Assembly: GCA_016185865.1 (NCBI GenBank)
Contig: JACPMU010000019.1
Location: forward strand, 1 to 20,310
Source: Candidatus Woesearchaeota archaeon
GTDB lineage: Archaea; Nanobdellota; Nanobdellia; Woesearchaeales; GW2011-AR4
DNA length: 20,310 nt
Direction of reading: 5' to 3'
The notes below the pieces were generated by a model. That model worked only from the letters and a program-made list of their open reading frames with translations, was not told the DNA's origin and made no database searches. Numbering within the stretch: position 1 is the first letter of the stretch; the number at the start of each line of letters is the position of its first letter. Positions 14,214 through 20,310 of the stretch are shown piece by piece. Position numbers and translations under genes: made by a program.

Positions 14214-15320
14214 ATGACACTAGAAGACTTTATGAATGATCCTGAGGCTGATGCAGAGCTAAGGGCTGGCACTAAAAGTAGACCTAAAGTTACACAAGAA
14301 GAGCATAAAAGATATGTTCAGGATAGATTGCTTGAAGCCTGCGGTAAATTAGACCTCGGGAGTGTTGAGCAACAATACCAAAGAGCGGTTTCTGCTGTTA
14401 GGGAATTGAGTATAGTTCCACAGGCTCAAGATATATCAGACTTCTGTGCAAGAAATGTAGCACTCCAACCAAGAATATTGGGAATATTCGCATCTGCATT
14501 AGTTAATACTGTACGGGAGCTTGAGGAACCTATAATCTTGGAAATAGCAAAAGGAGTGTCATTAGATTACTTGGGGTATAGGCTTTCGAGGGGTGTAGTT
14601 GTTAAAGGGGGTCTTGGGGACCACACGGCTGAGCGTATGGAAAATGGAAATTTGACAGTTGAAGGAAATTGCAATGGGGTTGTTGGTGAGTTTCAAAAAG
14701 GCGGAAATATAAGAGTGAATGGAAGTTATAGGGATAGTGGAGCGGTTAGATATGGTGGCAGTTTCGCTTCAGCAGGAACTAATTTTGAAAACTATTACAG
14801 ACTATCTAATCTCAATGATATAAGAATAATAATTTCAGGAGAAGATGATTCTATTCTTAGAGAATTGGCTAAGCAGATTGATCGTAGACAGCTACTATCA
14901 TTAGATCCAAGAATGAGGAGGATTTTAAAAAGAAAAATGGTACAAATTGCATGTGAATATAACATTGAATTATATGAAGAAGAAAGAAGATCTTTTAGTT
15001 ACCAGTGGTTGGAACAAGGTAGCAGGGAAAGTCAACTTGTGAAACAATGGAATAAACTTGTTGAATCTCAAACGGAAGGTAGATCAGCAGCAGGATTCGG
15101 AGCTGGCTGGGGGCTTACTGGAGTTATTGTGCCACAAATGTTTGTAGTGGGTGGGATTTATGCTTTGTTTGGAATTGCAAAGATTTTACATGCTGGTATT
15201 AAATTAGATAAAATGAAACCAGACCTTGAAAGGCTAAGAACATCAATTTCCACTTTACAAGGAACTATAGACTCCTACAACACTAAAATTGCAGAAGCAC
15301 GCCAGTTTATGTACTCTTGA
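14214..15320 (+). CDS. Unknown operon gene 4: paralogue of gene 3
   Basis: Same plan as gene 3 over 368 residues: N-terminal motif MTLEDFMNDPEADAELRAGT, then KVTQEEHKRYVQDR, the three glycine-rich rungs at about 128-182 (GGLGDHTAERMENG, GNCNGVVGEFQKGG, GSYRDSGAVRYGG), an IACEYNIELYEEERRS segment matching LICEYNIGIYQRELST of gene 3, and a longer hydrophobic region at about 294-325 that could form a hairpin in the membrane. It ends in a coiled coil (332-364). The first 46 codons are much closer to gene 3 at DNA level than the rest, and so is a short stretch around the third rung (GAVRYGG). This suggests a duplication with later divergence or local gene conversion. Start ATG has AAGGT upstream. 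Confidence 0.72.
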   Translation: MTLEDFMNDPEADAELRAGTKSRPKVTQEEHKRYVQDRLLEACGKLDLGSVEQQYQRAVSAVRELSIVPQAQDISDFCARNVALQPRILGIFASALVNTVRELEEPIILEIAKGVSLDYLGYRLSRGVVVKGGLGDHTAERMENGNLTVEGNCNGVVGEFQKGGNIRVNGSYRDSGAVRYGGSFASAGTNFENYYRLSNLNDIRIIISGEDDSILRELAKQIDRRQLLSLDPRMRRILKRKMVQIACEYNIELYEEERRSFSYQWLEQGSRESQLVKQWNKLVESQTEGRSAAGFGAGWGLTGVIVPQMFVVGGIYALFGIAKILHAGIKLDKMKPDLERLRTSISTLQGTIDSYNTKIAEARQFMYS

Positions 15321-15375
15321 TTTTTATTTTTCAAAGGAAAACAGAACAATTGTAATAATTTTTAACATCCAAGCA

Positions 15376-15399
15376 AAAATAAGGATTATTTTGTTTTTT
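15376..15399 (+). terminator. Candidate terminator of the four-gene operon
   Basis: AAAATAA (15376-15382) and TTATTTT (15386-15392) pair around GGA, followed by G and six T. Another T-rich tract (TTTTTATTTTTC) directly follows the stop at 15320. In archaea the T tract matters most; either may end the transcript. Confidence 0.45.
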
Positions 15400-15416
15400 A
15401 CTTTATTTCCAGTTCG

Positions 15417-15450
15417 GTATGTCAAGTGCTAGTATCCGCTTGTAACATAC
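15417..15450. other. Bulged hairpin in the 15321-15535 gap
   Basis: GTATGT (15417-15422) pairs with ACATAC (15445-15450), and CAAG (15423-15426) with CTTG (15439-15442), leaving a two-base bulge and a 12-base loop. It lies between two convergent operons. No gene is visible in this 215-base gap. Function unknown. Confidence 0.35.
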
Positions 15451-15535
15451 AGCAAGTCAAAGTAGCCATTTAAAGTGCTGAAAAGCATAGCAGAAAAACG
15501 TGGAATAAGATGGATTTCTACCAGCTTGCATCTGG

Positions 15536-16336
15536 CTACTTCACATATTTTGTTCTTGCCTTTTCCATCATCCAGCTCGTCAGTACCCTTGTCTCGTATT
15601 CATCCGGCGTATGTATGCTTTCATGAATGTCAACCATTCTTGCTGTTTTTCCAGTCAAATCAGCCCTTCTGCCCATGAAATTCTCGCCAAGGTATGTGAA
15701 GCCAAGCACACCGCCCATCATGGACTCAGGAAGTATATTCAGCCACTTTAAAGGCACTCTATTAGTAATATCTTCTTTGTCTTCAATGTGCTTATGCAGG
15801 TAATTTTTTAGCTGCTGCCTGTAAGTTATGCTTAGCCTCTCTTCAGCATAGCCATCTTCATAGAAAATCTTGACGCTGTACGGGACAACCCTGTCTTTTG
15901 CATCCTTTTTATTGGTTATTTCAGAGGAATAAAGCTCTTTTTCATCTTTTTTGACAGTTATTTTTAACTTATCCTCGCTTTCATTTTCCTCATATTTTAT
16001 TGAAATTGAGTATTTGTTTGATTTTTCATTTTTATTTTTCTGGCGCCTTAAATTTAATGAATACAAAACATTGTTTTGGTTAATTGCAACATTTTTATTT
16101 GCTTTAACATTCTCATTTAAATTTTTAAAAATCAATGATTCTAATTCTTTTAAATCTTTAAAATCAATTTTTGGCTTTTGATTCACAATATTTTCAAGAT
16201 TGCTTTGCCTTTGGCGTTTTTGAGGGGGTTTTATTTTTTTATCTAGAAATGGCGCAACATAATCAAATAATGCCAGCAATAATTCAGATTCAATTCTATT
16301 TATTATTTTATTTTGTAATTGTTTAGCTTGATTCAT
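15536..16336 (-). CDS. Unrecognised protein with C-terminal HExxH (possible zinc metallopeptidase)
   Basis: The 266 residues have a lysine/asparagine-rich, low-complexity first half (about 34-130) and a better ordered C-terminal part. Near the end, VDIHESIHTPDEYETR carries HESIH at 238-242, the HExxH pattern of zincins, with acidic residues at 245, 246 and 248. The upstream GRRADLTGKTARMVD fits a helix leading into it. Only 24 residues follow, so the glutamate some 20 residues downstream found in classical gluzincins would have to be Glu257. No signal peptide or clear membrane helix is present. The gene starts by an ATGA overlap with the end of the phosphohexomutase gene, so the two are co-transcribed. 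Protease activity is an inference from one motif. Confidence 0.6.
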   Translation of the reverse strand: MNQAKQLQNKIINRIESELLLALFDYVAPFLDKKIKPPQKRQRQSNLENIVNQKPKIDFKDLKELESLIFKNLNENVKANKNVAINQNNVLYSLNLRRQKNKNEKSNKYSISIKYEENESEDKLKITVKKDEKELYSSEITNKKDAKDRVVPYSVKIFYEDGYAEERLSITYRQQLKNYLHKHIEDKEDITNRVPLKWLNILPESMMGGVLGFTYLGENFMGRRADLTGKTARMVDIHESIHTPDEYETRVLTSWMMEKARTKYVK

Positions 16337-17583
16337 TTTGCCTTGTTAAAAGCCTTAACAGCCTCTTCCATTAATCTTTCAGCTTCCTCTTTTTTATTTG
16401 AATCGCTCATTATCCTGAAGATATTGCTTTCTGTTCTTGATGCCCTAAACCATACAAATGAGTTCTTGCCTGTAATGACTTTCAGGCTGCCTTTTATGCC
16501 ATTTTCCCTTGTTTCAAATCCTTTTTTTGAATAATAGTCTTTCAGGTGTTTTTTTATGATGCTGTGTTTTGATGCATCAAACTCGATTTTTTTTCTTAAA
16601 GTGAAATACTTTGGAAATTCATCTAATATGTCGTGCAGCTTTTTTTCTTTTTTTGCAGCTATTGCCAGGATCATCAATAGCGTCAAAATCCCGTCCCTGC
16701 ATTTTGAAGGCGGAATTATCAAGCCTCCGCTTGAGCCTTCGCCCCCAATAATGGCTTTTGATTTTTGCATTTCTTCTATAACATTTATTTCACCGACTTC
16801 AACCTCTTTAAGCTTGGCTCCGTATTTTTGCACAATTTCCCTGACTGCATTTGATGTTGCATCGTTGACAACAACAGTTTTGCTTTTGGGATTATTAATT
16901 GTTGAAAGCATTTCATCAACAGCCAGCGCAAGAATGCAATTGCCGGACAATAATTGCCCGTTTTTCATCAAAATTTCGACCCTGTCGGCATCGCAGTCAA
17001 AGCCTGCTGCAAAATCTGCATTTTTTTCGTCAATTATATTTTTCAGGTATACCATCGAATCTTCGTTTGGTTCGATGTTTTCTATGCCGACAATGCCATA
17101 CAAAAATTCGATGTACTCTTTTATTGCTTCTGTGTTTTTTTCAAGTATTTTCCTTTCCTGTATCTTGTGAAAATTTTTGAGCGTCTTGAGCCTGAAATTG
17201 TTAAGTACAATATTCATCTCATTTTCATTCAAAACAGCGCCGTCACTGCCCAAAAACTTGAACCCGTTCCAGTATGGCTCATTGTGGGAAGCTGTTATAA
17301 TTATGCCCCCATCGGCATTGAAGTGCCTGACAGCAAACTCAACAGCGGGAGTTGGCGCAATACCTACATCTATAAAGCTGCAGTCCAGTATTCCCATTAT
17401 GGCATCGCTAAGCTTTGCTCCTGATTGTCTTGTGTCAATTCCAATCACAATTATTGGTTTGTTTTTCCCTGTTTTGTCTTTTAAAAAGGAAAGGTAAGCC
17501 CATGCGTACCTTACCGCAATGCTCTCTGTCAAATCCTTGCCATAAATGCCCCTTATGCCCGAAAATGACTGCATTAATGCCAT
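16333..17583 (-). CDS. Second phosphohexomutase (phosphoglucosamine/phosphoglucomutase-like) lacking part of domain 2
   Basis: Alpha-D-phosphohexomutase family. Present are the phosphoserine loop TASHNEPYWNG at 97-107 (Ser99), the metal loop FDCDADR at 195-201, the sugar-binding loop GEGSSGG at 281-287 and the phosphate-binding loop RASRTESNIF at 380-389. GEGSSGG and RASRTE are closer to archaeal phosphoglucosamine mutases than to the enzyme at 3377-4768. At 416 residues it is short. At residue ~170 the sequence jumps from YGIVGIENI straight to EPNEDSMVYLKNIIDEKNAD, omitting the strand-helix segment with the conserved nGaG that opens domain 2, about 45 residues. The frame is kept. With this gap domain 2 would hardly fold, so the gene may be inactive or the assembly wrong. 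A TATA box 22-32 bases upstream suggests a leaderless message. Confidence 0.88.
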   Translation of the reverse strand: MALMQSFSGIRGIYGKDLTESIAVRYAWAYLSFLKDKTGKNKPIIVIGIDTRQSGAKLSDAIMGILDCSFIDVGIAPTPAVEFAVRHFNADGGIIITASHNEPYWNGFKFLGSDGAVLNENEMNIVLNNFRLKTLKNFHKIQERKILEKNTEAIKEYIEFLYGIVGIENIEPNEDSMVYLKNIIDEKNADFAAGFDCDADRVEILMKNGQLLSGNCILALAVDEMLSTINNPKSKTVVVNDATSNAVREIVQKYGAKLKEVEVGEINVIEEMQKSKAIIGGEGSSGGLIIPPSKCRDGILTLLMILAIAAKKEKKLHDILDEFPKYFTLRKKIEFDASKHSIIKKHLKDYYSKKGFETRENGIKGSLKVITGKNSFVWFRASRTESNIFRIMSDSNKKEEAERLMEEAVKAFNKAK

Positions 17584-17604
17584 GAGTCCTCTGTTAAAAA
17601 ACAG

Positions 17605-17615
17605 TGTTTATATTT
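17605..17615 (-). promoter_or_regulatory. TATA box of the second phosphohexomutase operon
   Basis: AAATATAAACA on the minus strand lies 22-32 bases ahead of the ATG at 17583. Confidence 0.5.
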
Positions 17616-17717
17616 CTTTTGCCGGTAAGGCTTATGCAATCGTTTGTTATATTCCTTACTAGATACGTAGTTCTGGCAAACTTCATCCGAAGAATTTTTT
17701 CGAGGGCTCGTTTATAT

Positions 17718-19280
17718 CTAGCGAGCATGATGAGCAATAAAGATTAACGCTTTATTCCTGAGAACTCTTCCAGCCGCAGCTTGATCCACTTCTAGTAATC
17801 CTTTATACCCGTATTGGTTGTTTATCTCAAGAAAAGAATAATCAATCTTTCTAGCTTCATTATTCCAGCGAGGTATGAGATCAACTGCAAAGTCACGTGG
17901 AGCCTCTACTCCATTTTCACGTAATGTTGAATTTGATGTATAATGAGCATAAACTTTCTCAGCAAAATCTTTGGTTCTTCTCATCATATCTCTTTCGGCT
18001 TCAGATACAACAAATGAAAGTTCACCTTCTGTTGCATTAGGCATTCTTTGAGAATACATCCCTCTAAGTACATCTTGAACTGATTCACCATGTCCGCCAA
18101 GTGAGATGTTAGCACTTACACTATTGCCAGATACTTTTGAATATCCTGAAATTTCAAATTCTTCATCTTCAGATTTTGACCTAGGAACACGCTGACAAAT
18201 TAAACGGAATTCAGCTCGATGACCATTAATAGTCTCGTATCGAATTTCCTCTTCAATAATAGGATTTCTAAGTGTTCTAAACAAATCATGAAGTATTCCT
18301 ACCGTGTTTTTAGGGTTATAGTAATCCTTTCTTTTCTGATAGTGGTTGAGAATGACTTTTGGTGCTCTTCGTTCTACCAATCTTTCATATTGATCGTTCC
18401 ACTCCTGTGCAATTCTTTCTCTTCTTTCCATTAAATGTGCAAATTCGGGAGAATCACTTTCTATATGGATTTCTTGTCCTTCTCTCCTTACTCTGACTAC
18501 CAAATATCCTCCACCACTCCGAGCATCCTTGATATAGAGATTCCCATTATGTGACATAATCCCATTTACTAAATCCTCTTGCTGTGAGGTTGTAAGTCCT
18601 TTATAGCCAACAGCTTCCAAAGCGAAGCCTTTTTCTGTTAACTTTCCTAAAAATGTTTCAAGTCTTTGCCGAGGATCTTTGATTTTTTTTGTTTCTGCAT
18701 CCGCTTCTTTTACTAAATCACTTCTTCCACTTATTGTAAATCCGCCTTTCTTTGAATTCCTGATTCGGAATCCATCTACCATATTATGGAATATATAAGA
18801 ACGAGGTGTGTCACCTAATCCAGAAACAATATCATCGTATGGAAAATTGGTGAACTCTTCTGGAACGAATTTAAATGTTGTTCTTATATCAGAATCTGTG
18901 AACAATTTTCGCACATCGAGATAACGAGGATTTTCAAATATTCGTATCTTATCACACAATTCTCGTTGACCAATTTTATCAAATGGACTTCTTCGCTGTT
19001 CTTGAACATCATATTTTTCCGCTTCATTCGATTTTGCTCTGTGAAAAGAGGTTTTACTAGAAGCTAAAATATATGTTGCATCAAGAACATCTGGATCAAA
19101 AAACCCAAAATATCTTGTTCCTTCAGGAATTTCTGGATAACCAGTAAATTCAGACTTTTGGTCAAGCACAGTTTCGGTTATGTCCCGAACAACTGGATGA
19201 GCTACAACAATAGTGCTGCCTCTACTTTTAAAGTGGCTCATCTGCTCGAATATATCATCAATTGATTTGACTTTTGTCAT
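17718..19280 (-). CDS. Divergent ATP-grasp-like ligase
   Basis: The 520-residue protein has the layout of an ATP-grasp enzyme, a family that joins a carboxylate to an amine or thiol through an acyl phosphate. Residues 1-140 look like a pre-ATP-grasp domain (STIVVAHPVVRDI, YFGFFDPDVLDATYI). YIKDARSGGGYLVV at 249-262 fits the lysine and glycine-rich loop that binds ATP phosphates. RNPIIEEEIRY at 338-348 fits the adenine hinge. HRAEFRLICQRV at 354-365, then GYSKVSGN and NISLGG at 379-396, resemble the RimK-type core. DFAVDLIPR at 463-471 and FLEINNQYGYKGL at 483-495 supply the Glu/Asn metal ligands (Glu485, Asn487). No substrate can be named. It is a single gene with its own promoter and no ribosome-binding site, divergent from the HPF-like gene. 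The match is by eye. Confidence 0.72.
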   Translation of the reverse strand: MTKVKSIDDIFEQMSHFKSRGSTIVVAHPVVRDITETVLDQKSEFTGYPEIPEGTRYFGFFDPDVLDATYILASSKTSFHRAKSNEAEKYDVQEQRRSPFDKIGQRELCDKIRIFENPRYLDVRKLFTDSDIRTTFKFVPEEFTNFPYDDIVSGLGDTPRSYIFHNMVDGFRIRNSKKGGFTISGRSDLVKEADAETKKIKDPRQRLETFLGKLTEKGFALEAVGYKGLTTSQQEDLVNGIMSHNGNLYIKDARSGGGYLVVRVRREGQEIHIESDSPEFAHLMERRERIAQEWNDQYERLVERRAPKVILNHYQKRKDYYNPKNTVGILHDLFRTLRNPIIEEEIRYETINGHRAEFRLICQRVPRSKSEDEEFEISGYSKVSGNSVSANISLGGHGESVQDVLRGMYSQRMPNATEGELSFVVSEAERDMMRRTKDFAEKVYAHYTSNSTLRENGVEAPRDFAVDLIPRWNNEARKIDYSFLEINNQYGYKGLLEVDQAAAGRVLRNKALIFIAHHAR

Positions 19281-19304
19281 TTTAAGATATTTATGGATAA
19301 TACG

Positions 19305-19317
19305 GGCTTTATAAATG
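19305..19317 (-). promoter_or_regulatory. TATA box of the ATP-grasp-like gene
   Basis: CATTTATAAAGCC on the minus strand lies 25-37 bases ahead of the ATG at 19280; no ribosome-binding site follows, so the message is likely leaderless. Confidence 0.5.
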
Positions 19318-19374
19318 TTTCGTTTTTATTGTAACTGATAAGTAGTAATTTATAGGTTTAAATCACTATTCTCT

Positions 19375-19485
19375 GCCCCCGAACACCCGCAAATAGCACT
19401 TAAGATTTCCCCGATTCATTTAGTTTAAAAAGAAAGTGGATAACATCCATCAAGATTGTGCTCAATTAACTTTCTAGCCCCCGAA
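19375..19485. repeat. Spaced direct repeats and foldable segment in the divergent intergenic region
   Basis: GCCCCCGAA occurs at 19375-19383 and again at 19477-19485, G/C-rich islands in AT-rich DNA. Between them AGAAAGT (19431-19437) pairs with ACTTTCT (19469-19475). Inside that pair are two smaller hairpins, TGGAT/ATCCA (19437-19449) and ATTG/CAAT (19455-19466), which together would make a three-way junction. The 270-base gap between the two divergent genes otherwise contains only their promoters. Confidence 0.35.
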
Positions 19486-19520
19486 AAAAATGGAATATAA
19501 CAAATGCTTCAATCAAAATC

Positions 19521-19530
19521 TTTTTATAAT
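19521..19530 (+). promoter_or_regulatory. TATA box of the HPF-like gene
   Basis: TTTTTATAAT lies 21-30 bases ahead of the ATG at 19551, consistent with leaderless transcription. Confidence 0.55.
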
Positions 19531-19550
19531 CCAAGTTTATTAATAAGTAT

Positions 19551-19859
19551 ATGGAAGAAGATATAACGCTTGGAGGCAACATTCAATTGTCAGGTTTTAG
19601 GGATATAGACAGCTCTTCCATGATTGTGCTCAAAAAGATTATCGGGAACCATGCGAGAAGGATTTCTGAACTTACAAAAAAAATGGAGATATTGCACATA
19701 ACCCTCAAGCCTGTCCACCAGAGGGAAAAAAGCGAGAAATATGAAGTTCATGCAAAGATTGCAGATGATGGAAAGGTTTACGCATCGGAAATAACAGAGC
19801 GGAATTTATTTGTAGCTGTTGACAGCGTTTTAAAGAAAATAGTAAATGAGCTTGATTAG
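19551..19859 (+). CDS. Small protein resembling ribosome hibernation factor HPF/RaiA
   Basis: The 102 residues fit the beta-alpha-beta-beta-beta-alpha order of the HPF/RaiA (S30EA) fold. There is a first strand (NIQLSGF), a long helix (SSMIVLKKIIGNHARRISEL), then LHITLKPVHQ, KYEVHAKIAD and a GKVYASEITE strand, and a final helix NLFVAVDSVLKKIVNEL, which recalls the dlyxAIDxxxxKl pattern of the family. Bacterial relatives bind the small ribosomal subunit in resting cells. Whether this archaeal protein does so is unknown, and the basic residues needed for RNA contact are fewer than in RaiA. It is transcribed alone from a near-leaderless promoter. Its stop overlaps by four bases the stop of the convergent minus-strand gene. 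Confidence 0.6.
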   Translation: MEEDITLGGNIQLSGFRDIDSSSMIVLKKIIGNHARRISELTKKMEILHITLKPVHQREKSEKYEVHAKIADDGKVYASEITERNLFVAVDSVLKKIVNELD

Positions 19860-20116
19860 GATTGGGGCTGCTCTTCTGCCTTTTGGTTCATCTTCTGCTT
19901 CAAAGAGATTATCTGGATTAATTTCAGCGCATTGATTTCCTGCTTCAGTTCCTCAATCTCGTCTTTTAGCTCATAGATCAGCTCATAATTATGCTGGATG
20001 TTGTCTGCGTTTTCATTGATGATTCCAGGCAGGTCGGAGAACTCTGTAAATTCCCTTCTAATCTGCTTTATCCACGAATCCACATTGTCCCTAAATGTTT
20101 CGAGTTCCGGTTCCAT
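19856..20116 (-). CDS. Small coiled-coil protein of unknown function
   Basis: I do not recognise it. From the ATG at 20116 it has 86 residues. An acidic N-terminus (MEPELETFRDNVDSWIKQIR) is followed by a long heptad-like helix (NYELIYELKDEIEELKQEIN) and a lysine/glutamine-rich tail. A coiled-coil dimer is likely. A longer reading from a GTG at 20191 would add TCQFCPAP and overlap the upstream gene by 67 bases. I prefer the ATG because AAAGG precedes it and the upstream stop (20125-20127) lies eight bases away, a normal operon junction. Confidence 0.6.
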   Translation of the reverse strand: MEPELETFRDNVDSWIKQIRREFTEFSDLPGIINENADNIQHNYELIYELKDEIEELKQEINALKLIQIISLKQKMNQKAEEQPQS

Positions 20117-20124
20117 TTTGGCCT

Positions 20125-20310
20125 TTAGCGAGGGGGCTGGGCAAAACTGACAAGTAAGCTTTTGGCCTGTGTAAAACCGGCTTTCAGCCACTCATGTGCC
20201 ATTGTTTTGCCGCTGCCTCTAGATCTCAAAAAAGAGGCGATCTTCAAAGGCTTAAAAGTGTCGAATGCAAGTTCGCTGAAAGCGAACAGGTCGATTGTTT
20301 CTTTGCCTTC
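20125..20310 (-). CDS. C-terminal end of an unrecognised protein (5' part outside window)
   Basis: The frame is open from the window edge to the TAA at 20125-20127, giving 61 residues. They begin EGKETIDLFAFSELAFDTFK and contain KIASFLRSRGSGKTMAHEWL. GSGKT looks like part of a Walker A motif but lies within 30 residues of the C-terminus, too late for an ordinary P-loop NTPase, so I do not call it one. It continues into the small coiled-coil gene with an 8-base gap. Family unknown. Confidence 0.55.
   Translation of the reverse strand, partial: EGKETIDLFAFSELAFDTFKPLKIASFLRSRGSGKTMAHEWLKAGFTQAKSLLVSFAQPPR

Noticed and set aside
16556..17170. 204-codon plus-strand frame opposite the second phosphohexomutase
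   Set aside because: Antisense to all the conserved phosphohexomutase motifs; phenylalanine/serine-rich shadow translation.
17700..17730. GCTCG/CGAGC inverted repeat at the end of the ATP-grasp-like gene as a terminator
   Set aside because: On the coding strand it is followed by an A run, not a T run, and the arms are only five bases.
20200..20240. GSGKT as a Walker A motif of an ATPase
   Set aside because: It lies about 30 residues from the C-terminus, leaving no room for the Walker B and the rest of a P-loop domain.
1..20310. CRISPR arrays, insertion sequences, rRNA or tRNA genes
   Set aside because: No regularly spaced repeats, transposase motifs, terminal inverted repeats, or recognisable rRNA/tRNA sequence were seen in the window.

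Overview
The window looks like part of an AT-rich genome of a small-genome archaeon, most likely of the DPANN group (Pacearchaeota/Woesearchaeota-like). This rests on the archaeal gene content (Pop5, proteasome alpha, SDO1 and exosome Rrp4 in one operon; archaeal type II GAPDH; e-MtaB-like methylthiotransferase), TATA boxes 20-30 bases ahead of several leaderless starts, and a high share of small unrecognised proteins. The taxon is inferred from content, not from a marker tree.

Layout. 1-2681 (minus): the archaeal exosome/proteasome superoperon, read pop5 - psmA - sdo1 - a 99-residue unknown - rrp4 (cut by the window edge). 2960-3223 (plus): a two-helix membrane protein. 3377-5475 (minus): a ribbon-helix-helix/PIN toxin-antitoxin pair joined to a phosphomannomutase gene. 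5562-6422 (minus): a ribbon-helix-helix domain fused to a sugar-phosphate nucleotidyltransferase. 6548-9691 (plus): a gluconeogenesis block of class II fructose bisphosphatase (broken), class I aldolase and type II GAPDH, with a structured element between the first two. 9692-11343 (minus): a small unknown gene and the tRNA methylthiotransferase. 11533-15320 (plus): a four-gene operon of unrecognised proteins, the last two being membrane-anchored paralogues with a GXGXG-like beta-helix. 15536-17583 (minus): a second phosphohexomutase and an HExxH protein. 17718-19280 (minus): a divergent ATP-grasp-like protein. 19551-20310: a small HPF/RaiA-like protein facing two minus-strand genes.

The recognisable metabolism is coherent: GAPDH, aldolase and bisphosphatase lead towards fructose 6-phosphate, and two phosphohexomutases plus a nucleotidyltransferase lead towards activated sugars for glycans or cell surface.

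The best candidates for something undescribed are the four-gene operon at 11.5-15.3 kb and the ATP-grasp-like protein at 17.7-19.3 kb. A second theme is damage inside conserved genes: the bisphosphatase, the second phosphohexomutase, the end of psmA and the start of the aldolase each show a missing segment or frame break, while the first phosphohexomutase carries an extra 45-base palindromic insert. These could be biological or assembly errors, and raw reads would decide.
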